From positions 1 to 62,330 of the forward strand of contig JAGCVK010000077.1 of assembly GCA_017962415.1 (NCBI GenBank): DNA of 62,330 nucleotides. The letters run 5' to 3'. The DNA is from Treponema sp. (GTDB lineage: Bacteria; Spirochaetota; Spirochaetia; Treponematales; Treponemataceae). The translations under genes were made by a program, and so were the position numbers. This document shows, piece after piece, positions 1 through 8,901 of this stretch. The notes under the pieces were generated by a model. It had not been told where the DNA came from, made no database searches, and saw only the letters and a list, made by a program, of their open reading frames with translations. The number at the start of each line of letters is the position of its first letter. Positions within the stretch are counted from its first letter, which is position 1.

Positions 1-19
1 ATCTTGCTTCCGGCACGCC

Positions 20-1540
20 TTATATTCTAAACCCAATCCCTGCAAGATTTTTCTTTATCTCTTCTTCGAGCTCGTGGCTCTTTGCGAACATTCCGCCAAG
101 TTCGGTGGTCAGGCGTTTCATTTTATCATCAAAAGGTTCGTTGTCCTCTTCTTTTTCTTCTATGCCAACGTAGCGGCCGGGGGTGAGGATGTAATCCTGG
201 TCGGCAATTTGTTTTGTGGTGGCAACTGCGCAGAAACCTTTTACATCTTCAAGTGTGCCGTTCTGGAATGCGGTGAAGGTGTCGGCTAAGCGGGCGATGT
301 CTTCTTCGGAAAAGTCGCGGTGCTTGCGGTATACCATGTGGCCCATGTTGCGGGCGTCTATAAAGAGGGTTTTACCTGTCTGTTTTTTGCCGCGGGTGAT
401 GAACCAGAGAGTTACCGGAATTGTTACGCTGTAGAAAAGCTGAGTTGGCAGGGCGACGATTCCTTCTATTAAATCTGCTTCGATTATCTTTTTGCGGATT
501 TCTCCTTCGCCGCTTGTCTGGGTACTGAGTGCGCCGTTTGCAAGGACAAGGCCGATTTTTCCGTTCGGCGCAAGGTGATAAATCATGTGTTCAATCCAGG
601 CGTAGTTGGCGTTGCCTGCCGGTGGAAGTCCGTATACCCAGCGTGGGTCGTTCTGTAATTTGTCTTGGCCCCAGTTGGAAAGATTGAACGGTGGATTTGC
701 CATGATAAAGTCGAACTTCTGGTTTGCGTGCAGGTCGTGGAAGAAGGTGTCTTCGTGATGTTCGCCAAAATTTGCGTCAATTCCGCGGATTGCCATGTTC
801 ATTTTGGCCATTTTCCAGGTGTCGGCGTTTGCTTCCTGACCGAATACGGAAATGTTGCTTCTGTTTCCGGCGTGTTCCTGTATGAACTTTACTGACTGTA
901 CGAACATTCCTCCTGAACCGCAGCATGGATCGTAAACGCGTTTGCCTTCTGTTGGCTTTAAGATGCTTACGATTGTTTTTACTACGCTGGCTGGGGTGTA
1001 GAATTCGCCGCCTTTTACTCCTTCGTAGCTTGCAAACTGTGCGATACAGTATTCGTAGGTTCGGCCGAGCAGGTCTTTGCTTGCTTCGGTGTCGCTCATG
1101 TCCATATTGGTGAATACGTCTACTACGTTTCCAAGAACGCGTTTGTCTAGTTCCGGACTGGCATAGTTTTTTGGGAGTACGCCTTTTAAGCTTTTGTTGT
1201 CGGCTTCTATGGCGAGCATGGCTTTGTCTAAGATTGTGCCGATTTCCGGTGTATGGGCTGCCTTTGCAATTTCTGACCAGCGGGCTTCTGGAGGGACGAA
1301 GAAGATGTTGTCTGCTAAGTATGCGTCTTGCTCGTCTTCGAAGCCGTCGCCTTCTGAAACCAGTTCTGCGTATTTTTTTTCAAATGCGGTTGAAATGTAT
1401 TTTAAGAAGATAAGTCCTGTAAAGATTTTTCGGTAATCTGCAGCGGGAATGTGTCCCCAAAGTTCGCAGGCTGCGTCCCAAATCTGCTGTTCAAAGCCGA
1501 TAACGGCGGTACTACTCTTGGTTGATTTCTTTTTTGCCAT
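20..1540 (-). CDS. hsdM: Type I restriction-modification DNA methyltransferase subunit (HsdM)
   Basis: This is the N6-adenine methylase subunit of a type I restriction-modification system. It would work with an HsdS specificity subunit, and with HsdR for cleavage. The 506-residue protein has an HsdM N-terminal helical region (about residues 15-145), the conserved GGEFYTP stretch (177-183), the SAM-binding motif DPCCGSGG (204-211) and the catalytic NPPF motif (282-285). I chose the ATG at 1540 rather than the upstream in-frame TTG at 1582, because a TGCTATAAT extended -10 box ends 6 nt before 1540, which points to a leaderless transcript. The stop lies 20 nt from the window edge, so hsdS and hsdR, if present, are outside. 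No second R-M gene lies on the other side. Confidence 0.93.
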   Translation of the reverse strand: MAKKKSTKSSTAVIGFEQQIWDAACELWGHIPAADYRKIFTGLIFLKYISTAFEKKYAELVSEGDGFEDEQDAYLADNIFFVPPEARWSEIAKAAHTPEIGTILDKAMLAIEADNKSLKGVLPKNYASPELDKRVLGNVVDVFTNMDMSDTEASKDLLGRTYEYCIAQFASYEGVKGGEFYTPASVVKTIVSILKPTEGKRVYDPCCGSGGMFVQSVKFIQEHAGNRSNISVFGQEANADTWKMAKMNMAIRGIDANFGEHHEDTFFHDLHANQKFDFIMANPPFNLSNWGQDKLQNDPRWVYGLPPAGNANYAWIEHMIYHLAPNGKIGLVLANGALSTQTSGEGEIRKKIIEADLIEGIVALPTQLFYSVTIPVTLWFITRGKKQTGKTLFIDARNMGHMVYRKHRDFSEEDIARLADTFTAFQNGTLEDVKGFCAVATTKQIADQDYILTPGRYVGIEEKEEDNEPFDDKMKRLTTELGGMFAKSHELEEEIKKNLAGIGFRI

Positions 1541-1543
1541 ATA

Positions 1544-1582
1544 TTGATTATAGCACGATAATTTTGAATCTGCTATAATCAA
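1544..1582. promoter_or_regulatory. Perfect inverted repeat carrying two outward extended -10 boxes
   Basis: TTGATTATAGCA (1544-1555) and its exact complement TGCTATAATCAA (1571-1582) flank 15 bp. Each arm carries TGCTATAAT, one reading left into hsdM and one reading right. The left-going -10 ends 6 nt before the hsdM start codon. The symmetry suggests a dimeric regulator site or a balanced divergent promoter. This is read directly from sequence; the function is inferred. Confidence 0.6.
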
Positions 1583-1743
1583 CCAATTCTAAAAACTGTC
1601 ATCTTCCCCAAAAAAAAACTGATTCAAACAAAATATCTCGTCCAGCTGATTCCTCTAACTAATTCATACTAACAGCTTCACTCAAACTGCAGCAAACTAA
1701 ATCATCAATCTGAATAATTCATATTCTACAAGTCTTTTTTTTT

Positions 1744-1752
1744 TGATATAAT
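1744..1752 (+). promoter_or_regulatory. Extended -10 promoter of the XPB-like helicase
   Basis: TGATATAAT sits 11 nt before the ATG at 1764 and no Shine-Dalgarno sequence lies between them. The predicted 5' leader is therefore only about 4-5 nt. No convincing -35 box was seen. Confidence 0.5.
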
Positions 1753-1763
1753 TCTCTGTTGCG

Positions 1764-3506
1764 ATGAATTATGAAAACCCATTGATTGTTCAGGGCGACC
1801 GTTCGCTTCTGCTTGATGTACATGCGCCGTTGGCCGAAGAATGCCGAAATGCGCTCATTCCGTTTGCTGAACTCGAAAAATCACCTGAACATCTTCACAC
1901 ATACAGACTCACTCCGCTTTCGCTTTGGAACGCTGCCAGCGCAGGTTTTTCTGCTGAAGATGCAGACGCTGTTTTGCAAAAGTTTGCACGCTACGATGTA
2001 CCTCAATCGGTAACTGCCTGGATAAAAGAAACCGCCAGCCGTTTTGGCAAAATCAAATTGATTTCTGGGCCAGATATTGAAGTTCCTGTAAAAGAAGGAA
2101 GTGCCGAAAAAATCACCGAGCACTTTTTATATCTTGTTGCCGACTCGCTTCCAATTTTTAAAGAAATTGCAGCAAATCATTCAGTAAAAAAAATGCTCAC
2201 TTCTACTTTAGAAGATAGCGGCGCGCCCGAACATTCTTTTTTACTCAGACTTACAGATCGCGGAACAATCAAGCAGCTTTTGCTGCAAGCAGGCTGGCCA
2301 GTTAAAGATGAAGTTGCCTTAGCCGACGGCGAACCGCTTGAAGTTTCGCTCCGTGAAACAACTTCGAGTGGCCGCAAACTTGAAATCAGAGAATATCAAA
2401 AAGGCGCGGCCCGAGCTCTTGTTGGCGACAAAGGACCAGGAACTGGCTTTGGAACAATTGTACTTCCTTGTGGAGCTGGAAAAACCGTTGTTGGAATGAC
2501 AATTATGGATATGCTCAAAACTTCCACATTGATTATTACAACAAATATTTCTGCCGTTCACCAATGGATTGACGAGCTGCTCGATAAAACAAATCTCACA
2601 GCAGATCAGATTGCCGAATATTCAGGCGAATCAAAAACCATAAAACAGGTAACCGTAGCAACATATCAAGTGCTCACCTGGCGGCCGGACAAAGAAGGCC
2701 CGTATCCACATTTTTCGATTTTCCACGAGCGACCTTGGGGCTTAATAATTTACGATGAAGTTCATATGCTTCCAGCGCCGGTTTTCCGCGTTGTTGCAGA
2801 ACTTCAGGCCGTGCGCCGCGTTGGACTCACCGCAACCCTTGTTCGCGAAGACGGTTGTGAAGGTTACGTTTTTAGTCTTGTTGGCCCAAAACGCTACGAT
2901 GTTCCTTGGAAAGAGCTGGAACGCGACCGCTGGATTGCAACTGCAGAATGTGTTGAAGTTAGAATCGACCTTCCAACAGCGCAGGAAATTGATTACGCCG
3001 TAGCTGGAGTTAGAGAAAAACACAAAATTGCAAGTATGAATCCAGATAAACTTGCTGTAGTAAAACAAATTATAGACCGCTACCCAGAAGATAAAATTCT
3101 TGTAATCGGCCAATATTTGAATCAGCTTGATGAAATCACAAAAGAACTAGGCTGCCCGATTATCACCGGAAAAACGCCAAACGCCGAGCGCGATAAAATC
3201 TACACAGATTTTCGCGAAGGAAAAATCCGCGTGCTTGTAGTTTCAAAAGTTGCAAATTTTGCAATTGACCTTCCAGACGCTTCGCTTGCAATTCAAGTAA
3301 GCGGAACTTTTGGCAGCCGCCAGGAAGAAGCACAGCGACTTGGCCGAATTTTGCGCCCAAAAGAAAGGAAATCGCGCTTTTTTACTTTGATTACACGCAA
3401 CACCGTAGAAGAAGAATTTGGCTCAAACCGCCAGAAATTCCTTGCCGAGCAAGGTTACGCTTACAAAATTATTCGCTACGACGGGGAGTTAAATCTCGAT
3501 GATTGA
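1764..3506 (+). CDS. XPB/RAD25-like DEAH-box DNA helicase
   Basis: This is a superfamily 2 DNA helicase of the bacterial XPB type, probably acting in DNA repair or in unwinding at damaged or transcribed sites. The 580-residue protein has an XPB-type N-terminal domain (about 1-200), Walker A PCGAGKT (235-241), the DEVH box (331-334), motif III LTAT followed by the RED triplet typical of XPB (355-363), and a C-terminal helicase lobe with motif VI AQRLGRILRP. The next gene overlaps its 3' end by 8 nt, so the two are co-translated. The start has no Shine-Dalgarno and follows a TATAAT closely. The family assignment is firm; the cellular role in bacteria is not well known. Confidence 0.88.
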   Translation: MNYENPLIVQGDRSLLLDVHAPLAEECRNALIPFAELEKSPEHLHTYRLTPLSLWNAASAGFSAEDADAVLQKFARYDVPQSVTAWIKETASRFGKIKLISGPDIEVPVKEGSAEKITEHFLYLVADSLPIFKEIAANHSVKKMLTSTLEDSGAPEHSFLLRLTDRGTIKQLLLQAGWPVKDEVALADGEPLEVSLRETTSSGRKLEIREYQKGAARALVGDKGPGTGFGTIVLPCGAGKTVVGMTIMDMLKTSTLIITTNISAVHQWIDELLDKTNLTADQIAEYSGESKTIKQVTVATYQVLTWRPDKEGPYPHFSIFHERPWGLIIYDEVHMLPAPVFRVVAELQAVRRVGLTATLVREDGCEGYVFSLVGPKRYDVPWKELERDRWIATAECVEVRIDLPTAQEIDYAVAGVREKHKIASMNPDKLAVVKQIIDRYPEDKILVIGQYLNQLDEITKELGCPIITGKTPNAERDKIYTDFREGKIRVLVVSKVANFAIDLPDASLAIQVSGTFGSRQEEAQRLGRILRPKERKSRFFTLITRNTVEEEFGSNRQKFLAEQGYAYKIIRYDGELNLDD

Positions 3507-5592
3507 TAACGGAATTTCACGCTGGCAGGAAGCAATTTCTTCTTTGCCAGACAAGCAGTTTTTCAACACAATGCGGCTCTATCTTGGCGAAATCAAAACG
3601 CCGTACAATAAACAGCGCTTAACCGAACAACTCGCAAGTTTTATCCGCAAACCAGAAAATCTTACAAATATCATAACTTTGCTGGATTCTTTTGATGTTG
3701 AAATTTTAACCGCTCTTTCTTTGATTCCAAAAGCTTCTCAAGAAACGCTCGTTCAGTTTTTTAGCGGAACTTTTTCAATGACAGAACTTTACGCTGAAAT
3801 AATCAATTTAACCGAACGCCTTTTGATTTATAAAGACAAAGATGAAATTTCGGGCAAAGAATTTCTTACAATAAATCCGCTTATAAAAGAAAATCTTTTG
3901 CCCTATCTTGATTCAAAACTGATTTTCCCAGATTTTAAGGCAGAAATTCTTTCGATAGAAGATGTTTTTACAATTTCGCCAAATCTTATTGCAGCTTTTA
4001 TTTCTTACATAAAAATTCGCGGAATTTCGTGCAAATCAGACGGAGCAATCAAAAAAAATGATAAAACGCGTCTTGCAGAAATCTTTCCGGGAAAAGAAAA
4101 ATTTGTTCAGCATTTAATGGCAGCTTTTGTAAACCTTTCGCTAGTAACAGAAAATGAAAAAGGCTTTCAGCTTGATACTCAGCGAGCAAAAGCCTTTGCC
4201 GCATTAAACGAATCGCAACAATACGCGCTTTTATGCGCCGCAGCCGTTTCTCGCTTTAGCCGCGACGGACTTAAAAAAGAAGCACAACTTTTATTAGATT
4301 GCATTACTTCAATTCCAGAAAATGGATTTTCGCGCGCAGCAATTTTGCGGCTCGCCTTTCTTGCAGGAACTTACACAGAAGACGGAAGCGCCGTTGCAAA
4401 AAAAAGCCGCTTTAGTCAGATTCTTGAAGCAGCGCGCCAGGAAAATTCCGCAGAGCCAGAACAAAACGCCGAACTTTTAGACCGTATGATTGACTGCGCA
4501 ATTGAGTTTGGACTTTTACAAAAAATCGGAAAAACCGCACAAAATCAAGAACTTTATAAAGGCGCAGATTTTTCGCATTCAACAAATGTTAGCCCAGAAA
4601 GTACAATGGTTCCAAAAGTGCTCAATATTGATTCAACCTTTACCGTTACACTTTTGCCAGGACTTTCGCTTTGTCAACTTTTGCCGCTCACAGATTTTAT
4701 GATGATTAAAAAATGCGGCGTTGTAACAGAATACGAAATTACAAGACAATCAGTTTCAAGCGGTTTTGACGCCGGCTGGAATCCAGATTCAATTTTTGAA
4801 TGCATTTCAAATTATACAAATTATCAGATTCCGCAAAATCTGAAAATCAATATTTCAGACTGGTACAATTCGTATTCTTCTGCAATGCTTTACCACGGCT
4901 ATATTTTAAAAGTTCGCGAAAATAATATTTCGCTTGCCGAAAATAATCCTAAAATCAAAAAATACATAAAAGAAAAACTTGCAGAAGGAATTTATCTTTT
5001 GAATATTCCAGCAGGTTCTTCAATTTCTGATTTTATTTCTGAAAGCTCGCTCGAATTTATGGGCAGCGTAAAAACTTCAGATTCAAAATCCGAATTTACA
5101 AGTTTTCCGCTTTTACGAAATGGCCGCAAAATAGGAATTAACAAGAACTCACAAACAGACACAATTTGCAAAATCAAAAAAACTTCGGTTTCGCAAGCTG
5201 GCGAGCTGCTTAAAAATTTGCAGGCCATTCTTGATTCTCAGCAAATGGAAGCGCAGCAAAAAGAAAGCCTTGCACATAGAATTTCAAGCCGACTGATTCT
5301 TTCAGAAAATCAGTTAAAAAACGCCGCAATTAGAAACGAAATTTTAGAAGCCGACGGAATGGATTTTTCAGGAAAAGTTCATCTGACAGAAGCTGCCATA
5401 AAAGATGAAGATTTAATGGAAATCCAAATGCCTTGCGCAGACGGAACCGGCTTTTTTACAATTGTTGGTCACCCGCTTGGCCTTTCAAGGCAGCCTGGCG
5501 AAGCCGTTATGCGCTTTGAAGTTGAACCCACAAAAGAAATTCAGAATTTGCTTGTAAGCAGAATTACGCATTTGCGGCGGCTGCGATTTTAG
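3499..5592 (+). CDS. Helicase-associated (XPB/Ssl2-like N-terminal family) protein
   Basis: This 697-residue protein lacks Walker motifs. It resembles the helicase-associated proteins that accompany bacterial XPB helicases, with repeated helical, winged-helix-like segments: residues 1-140 contain DSFDVEILTALSLIP, and the C-terminal part (about 450-560) ends in a region like the XPB N-terminal domain. It overlaps the upstream helicase gene by 8 nt, which strongly suggests a physical partner. No signal peptide or membrane segment is seen. The family assignment comes from overall resemblance and context, not from a catalytic motif. A DNA-binding or loading role for the helicase is inference. Confidence 0.6.
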   Translation: MIDNGISRWQEAISSLPDKQFFNTMRLYLGEIKTPYNKQRLTEQLASFIRKPENLTNIITLLDSFDVEILTALSLIPKASQETLVQFFSGTFSMTELYAEIINLTERLLIYKDKDEISGKEFLTINPLIKENLLPYLDSKLIFPDFKAEILSIEDVFTISPNLIAAFISYIKIRGISCKSDGAIKKNDKTRLAEIFPGKEKFVQHLMAAFVNLSLVTENEKGFQLDTQRAKAFAALNESQQYALLCAAAVSRFSRDGLKKEAQLLLDCITSIPENGFSRAAILRLAFLAGTYTEDGSAVAKKSRFSQILEAARQENSAEPEQNAELLDRMIDCAIEFGLLQKIGKTAQNQELYKGADFSHSTNVSPESTMVPKVLNIDSTFTVTLLPGLSLCQLLPLTDFMMIKKCGVVTEYEITRQSVSSGFDAGWNPDSIFECISNYTNYQIPQNLKINISDWYNSYSSAMLYHGYILKVRENNISLAENNPKIKKYIKEKLAEGIYLLNIPAGSSISDFISESSLEFMGSVKTSDSKSEFTSFPLLRNGRKIGINKNSQTDTICKIKKTSVSQAGELLKNLQAILDSQQMEAQQKESLAHRISSRLILSENQLKNAAIRNEILEADGMDFSGKVHLTEAAIKDEDLMEIQMPCADGTGFFTIVGHPLGLSRQPGEAVMRFEVEPTKEIQNLLVSRITHLRRLRF

Positions 5593-5643
5593 ATTTTATT
5601 TATATTTTTAATTGAACAAATCAAAGTGAATAAGGAATTACAA

Positions 5644-6291
5644 ATGGAACTTTACTTAGTAAGACACGGAACAACAGATTGGAATGCCGAAAAAAAATTT
5701 CAAGGCGCGTGCGATATTGAATTAAACGAAAATGGCCGAATTCTTGCCGCAGAACTTGGCTGCCGTTTAGACAAAAATCAAATTGATTTTGACAGCATTT
5801 ATTCTTCTCCGCTGATTCGCGCTTACGAAACCGCTTGCCTTATTCGCGGACACAAAACTTACCCAATTATCAAAAACGAACTGCTTACAGAAATCAGTTT
5901 TGGCGAGCTTGAAGGAATTCCTTATAGCGAATGGATAAACACCGAAGAACCGCGAAAATATTTTTTTACAGAGCCGGCAAAATATGTTCCGCCAAAAAAT
6001 GGCGAAACACTTGATTCAGTTTGCGAACGCACAAAAAAATTTGTTCAAACCGTGATTGAGCCGCTTCAAAAATCAAAACCAGATTCGCGCATTATGATTG
6101 TTGCGCACGGTGCACTTCTTGCTGGAATGATGTGCTACTTAGATGAACACGGAATTGAAAATTATTGGGGAAACGGCCTCAAAGGTAACTGCGAAGAAAC
6201 AATTTACCAATACGACGGCAAAAAATGGACAAAAACTTCAAAAGAAGAAGTTCGCGAAAATCCTTATGAAAAAGGCCGCACAACAGCATAA
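5644..6291 (+). CDS. Histidine phosphatase (phosphoglycerate mutase-like) family protein
   Basis: This is a 2H-type histidine phosphatase of 215 residues; the substrate is unknown. The LVRHGTTDWN motif at residues 4-13 carries the phospho-accepting histidine, and the second catalytic histidine lies in VAHGALL. I prefer the ATG at 5644 over the GTG at 5626: AAGGAA lies 6 nt upstream of it, and family members begin right before the RHG motif. It lies 51 nt after the helicase partner and 15 nt before the Sua5-like gene, so it is probably in the same transcript. It could be a cofactor-dependent mutase-like enzyme or a general sugar or nucleotide phosphatase; sequence alone does not decide. Confidence 0.82.
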   Translation: MELYLVRHGTTDWNAEKKFQGACDIELNENGRILAAELGCRLDKNQIDFDSIYSSPLIRAYETACLIRGHKTYPIIKNELLTEISFGELEGIPYSEWINTEEPRKYFFTEPAKYVPPKNGETLDSVCERTKKFVQTVIEPLQKSKPDSRIMIVAHGALLAGMMCYLDEHGIENYWGNGLKGNCEETIYQYDGKKWTKTSKEEVRENPYEKGRTTA

Positions 6292-6306
6292 AAAAAGGAC
6301 GCAAAA

Positions 6307-6906
6307 ATGATTTTGAATAAATCTGATAAAAATTCAATTGAAAAAACCGCAGAGTTTCTTTGCAACGGGAAAATTGCAATAATTCCAACCGACACAGTTT
6401 ACGGTTTTAGCGGAATTGTAGATTTAAAATCTGCTAAAACTCAATTTGAAACAGATTCAAAAATTCGCGCAATAAAAGGCCGCGCAGAAACAAAACCTTT
6501 AATTCAGCTGATTGCCCGGCCAGAAGACCTGAAACTTTATACAGAGGACGAAATCCCGCAAAATCTGCTAAAAAAGTGGCCGGGCGCCCTCACGATAATT
6601 GTCCACACAAAACACGAATCGCCGCTTGCTCCAAATGCCGCGCTTCCTACAATCGCCTTTCGTTGTCCCGGAGATGAATGGCTTCGCCAGGTAATTGCAA
6701 AATGCGGCGCGCCAATTTTCAGCACAAGTGTAAACCGCAGCGGCCAGCCAGTTTTAGACACAACACAAGCCATTCAATCAGAATTTTCAAAAGAAGCAGA
6801 TTTAATTGTTCTCGACGGTGACAAAAAAAACGCGCTTCCTTCTACTTTGGTTTCAATTGAAAACGGAAACATCAAAATTCTAAGACAAGGCGCTGTAAAA
6901 CTGTAA
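6307..6906 (+). CDS. Sua5/YciO/YrdC family L-threonylcarbamoyl-AMP synthase
   Basis: This enzyme would make threonylcarbamoyl-AMP from threonine, bicarbonate and ATP, the first step of the t6A37 modification of ANN-decoding tRNAs. The 199-residue length fits the single-domain YrdC/TsaC form rather than the two-domain Sua5 form. Visible family features are IIPTDTVYGFSG near the N-terminus (about 25-36), a KxR(x)nKP-like segment (IKGRAETKPL), the LLKKWPGALTIIV stretch and SVNRSGQPV. An AAAGGA sequence precedes the ATG. A YciO-type paralog is possible because the substrate-binding segment has extra residues between KGR and KP. Confidence 0.8.
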   Translation: MILNKSDKNSIEKTAEFLCNGKIAIIPTDTVYGFSGIVDLKSAKTQFETDSKIRAIKGRAETKPLIQLIARPEDLKLYTEDEIPQNLLKKWPGALTIIVHTKHESPLAPNAALPTIAFRCPGDEWLRQVIAKCGAPIFSTSVNRSGQPVLDTTQAIQSEFSKEADLIVLDGDKKNALPSTLVSIENGNIKILRQGAVKL

Positions 6907-6952
6907 ATCACAAAATCAAAAAAAACGCGCAACAGCCGTAAATCAACAAAGT

Positions 6953-8872
6953 TTATTTTTCTTTTTTAAAGAAGATTTTGGCTGCATTTTTTTTTGCTTT
7001 TTGTTTTTGTTCGTACATATAATCATCAGCCTGGCTAATATAATCATTTAGGCTAAAATCTAAAGCCGGATCCGTTAAAACATAACCGCAACTTGTGCTA
7101 AGCGGATAAGAAAGCCGCATTGAGCTAACCTGTTTTTCAAGATTTATTTGTATGCGCTCGATATATTCTTCTACAAGTTCTTTATCGTTACAAACTCCAA
7201 GCGCAATAAATTCATCGCCGCCATAGCGAATGCCAATCCACTTGTCTGGCATTTCCGAAAGAAGAGCCGAAGCAACCGTGCGAATTGCAAGATCGCCCTG
7301 AAGATGTCCAAAATTGTCATTAATATACTTCATCTGATTTATATCAGTAAAAACTACCGCGCAACTTTTTTTTGCTTTGTGAGCCTTTTCCATAAGAGGA
7401 ACGCCATTACTTTCCATTCCCAAACGATTATTCAAACCGGTAAGCTGATCCGTATTAGAAATATTTCGCAGAACTTTATTCATTTCTTCAAGCCGGCTGT
7501 TTTTTCTAAACTGCTCAATGTTATAATTCATCTGCGACATATAATGATTTAAAGTTGTATCTTTTATTTGCTGCATTGCATCTTTTAAAACAACATAGCC
7601 AAACATAAGATCTTCAAAATGCAATGGCGTAAAAACATAAACACAAGGCGTTTTCTTTTTTTTATAACCCGGAATCAGTTTAACACGCTTAAATTCACCT
7701 TCATATTTTGCTTTGCCGTCTTTTACAGAAACAAGGCAGTTCATTGTTTCAGAATATTTTTTTTGAACCTGAAACGAAGAACTTATCAAATTTCTTCTGG
7801 CTTTTGAATCCAAAACAAAATAAAAATCATTTTGATTCAGCGGCTTATTGTTTGAATAAAATTTAAGTACATTTTCGGCCAGTTGTTTATAATTAGAAGC
7901 ATTAAAAATTGTACCTGTCATTTCAACTTCCTGGCCTTGAAAAACAAGCCATTCCATTTCTTTTGTAAATGAAGTGATACAAAATTCATGGCGAACAGTT
8001 TCTGCTTCGTTTTCTTTTTTACAACCACAACTTTCGTTTTGCACAAATTTTGAAGAAACAACTACTTTTTCAGATTTTTCAGTTCCATTAATTTTTTCGA
8101 GGAGTTGCCACGCTGCAATATAGCCAAGTTTTTCATAATCCTGATAAACAGTTGTAATAGAAGGATAAAAAGTTTCTGCAAAAGAAATTTTATCAAAACC
8201 AGTAACAATAAAATCTTTTGGAACAGAATAACCAAGTTTTTTCAAGCCAACACAAACTGCAATTGCAATATAATCATTTGCGCAAATAAAAGAATCAGGC
8301 GGATTTGGCCGTTTTGCAAACTCAATTGCCAGTTCAAGACTTTTTATATATTCCCAGTCTGTGTAAACAATATTTTCAGGATTTAAGTTAAGCCCGTTTT
8401 TTTCGAGCGCTTCTTTAGTTGCTTGAATTCGTTCATTTGAATCTGGGTGAACTCGAGTGCCGGCAAAAAACGCAGGATTTTTTATGTGATGTTCTTTTAC
8501 AAGATGATTTATAAGCTCATACATACCTTTATAGTTATCAATTCCTACAAGGCTAAGCCCTTCCATTGGAAGCCCAACGCTTACACCACAAACATTATTT
8601 TCCACAAGTTTTTTGGCGATTTTTCGCGGCGGCTCATCGGAATTCAGCATATTTGAAAAAATAATCGCGCCATCAAAATCTGTGTAATCGGGTAAATCAA
8701 AAATAGCATCTTCGCCACGCAAAGCACTTTCCGGCTGATTATAAGCGGCGAAACTGAGAAACATAAAAATATCGATGTTTAATTTATCCGTAACAGACCT
8801 GATTCCTTTTAGCGCCTGTTCAATGGCTAAATTATTCCATCCGTTTGCAAATACAGCTATTCTTCTCTTCAT
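6953..8872 (-). CDS. LacI-type periplasmic-binding-fold sensor with C-terminal GGDEF domain
   Basis: This 639-residue protein joins a LacI/GalR-like ligand-binding fold (about 1-285, starting directly with RIAVFANGWNN and with no helix-turn-helix), a middle region of unknown type (about 300-440), a short linker helix and a GGDEF diguanylate cyclase domain (about 470-639). The active-site motif RYGGDEF lies near residue 550, so it should make c-di-GMP from two GTP. The usual RxxD inhibitory site five residues upstream is absent (SEMPD occurs there). No signal peptide or TM helix is seen, so it would sense a cytoplasmic ligand, perhaps a sugar. A TATAAT lies 13 nt before the start; the GGAG found there sits only 1 nt before ATG, too close to serve as a normal ribosome site. 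Confidence 0.85.
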   Translation of the reverse strand: MKRRIAVFANGWNNLAIEQALKGIRSVTDKLNIDIFMFLSFAAYNQPESALRGEDAIFDLPDYTDFDGAIIFSNMLNSDEPPRKIAKKLVENNVCGVSVGLPMEGLSLVGIDNYKGMYELINHLVKEHHIKNPAFFAGTRVHPDSNERIQATKEALEKNGLNLNPENIVYTDWEYIKSLELAIEFAKRPNPPDSFICANDYIAIAVCVGLKKLGYSVPKDFIVTGFDKISFAETFYPSITTVYQDYEKLGYIAAWQLLEKINGTEKSEKVVVSSKFVQNESCGCKKENEAETVRHEFCITSFTKEMEWLVFQGQEVEMTGTIFNASNYKQLAENVLKFYSNNKPLNQNDFYFVLDSKARRNLISSSFQVQKKYSETMNCLVSVKDGKAKYEGEFKRVKLIPGYKKKKTPCVYVFTPLHFEDLMFGYVVLKDAMQQIKDTTLNHYMSQMNYNIEQFRKNSRLEEMNKVLRNISNTDQLTGLNNRLGMESNGVPLMEKAHKAKKSCAVVFTDINQMKYINDNFGHLQGDLAIRTVASALLSEMPDKWIGIRYGGDEFIALGVCNDKELVEEYIERIQINLEKQVSSMRLSYPLSTSCGYVLTDPALDFSLNDYISQADDYMYEQKQKAKKNAAKIFFKKEK

Positions 8873-8901
8873 ACTCCGATACTTAATTATAACATAATTT
8901 T

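Noticed and set aside
1541..1582. Extended hsdM start at the TTG at 1582
   Set aside because: The -10 box for a leaderless start lies inside this stretch, and the added 14 residues are not family-like.
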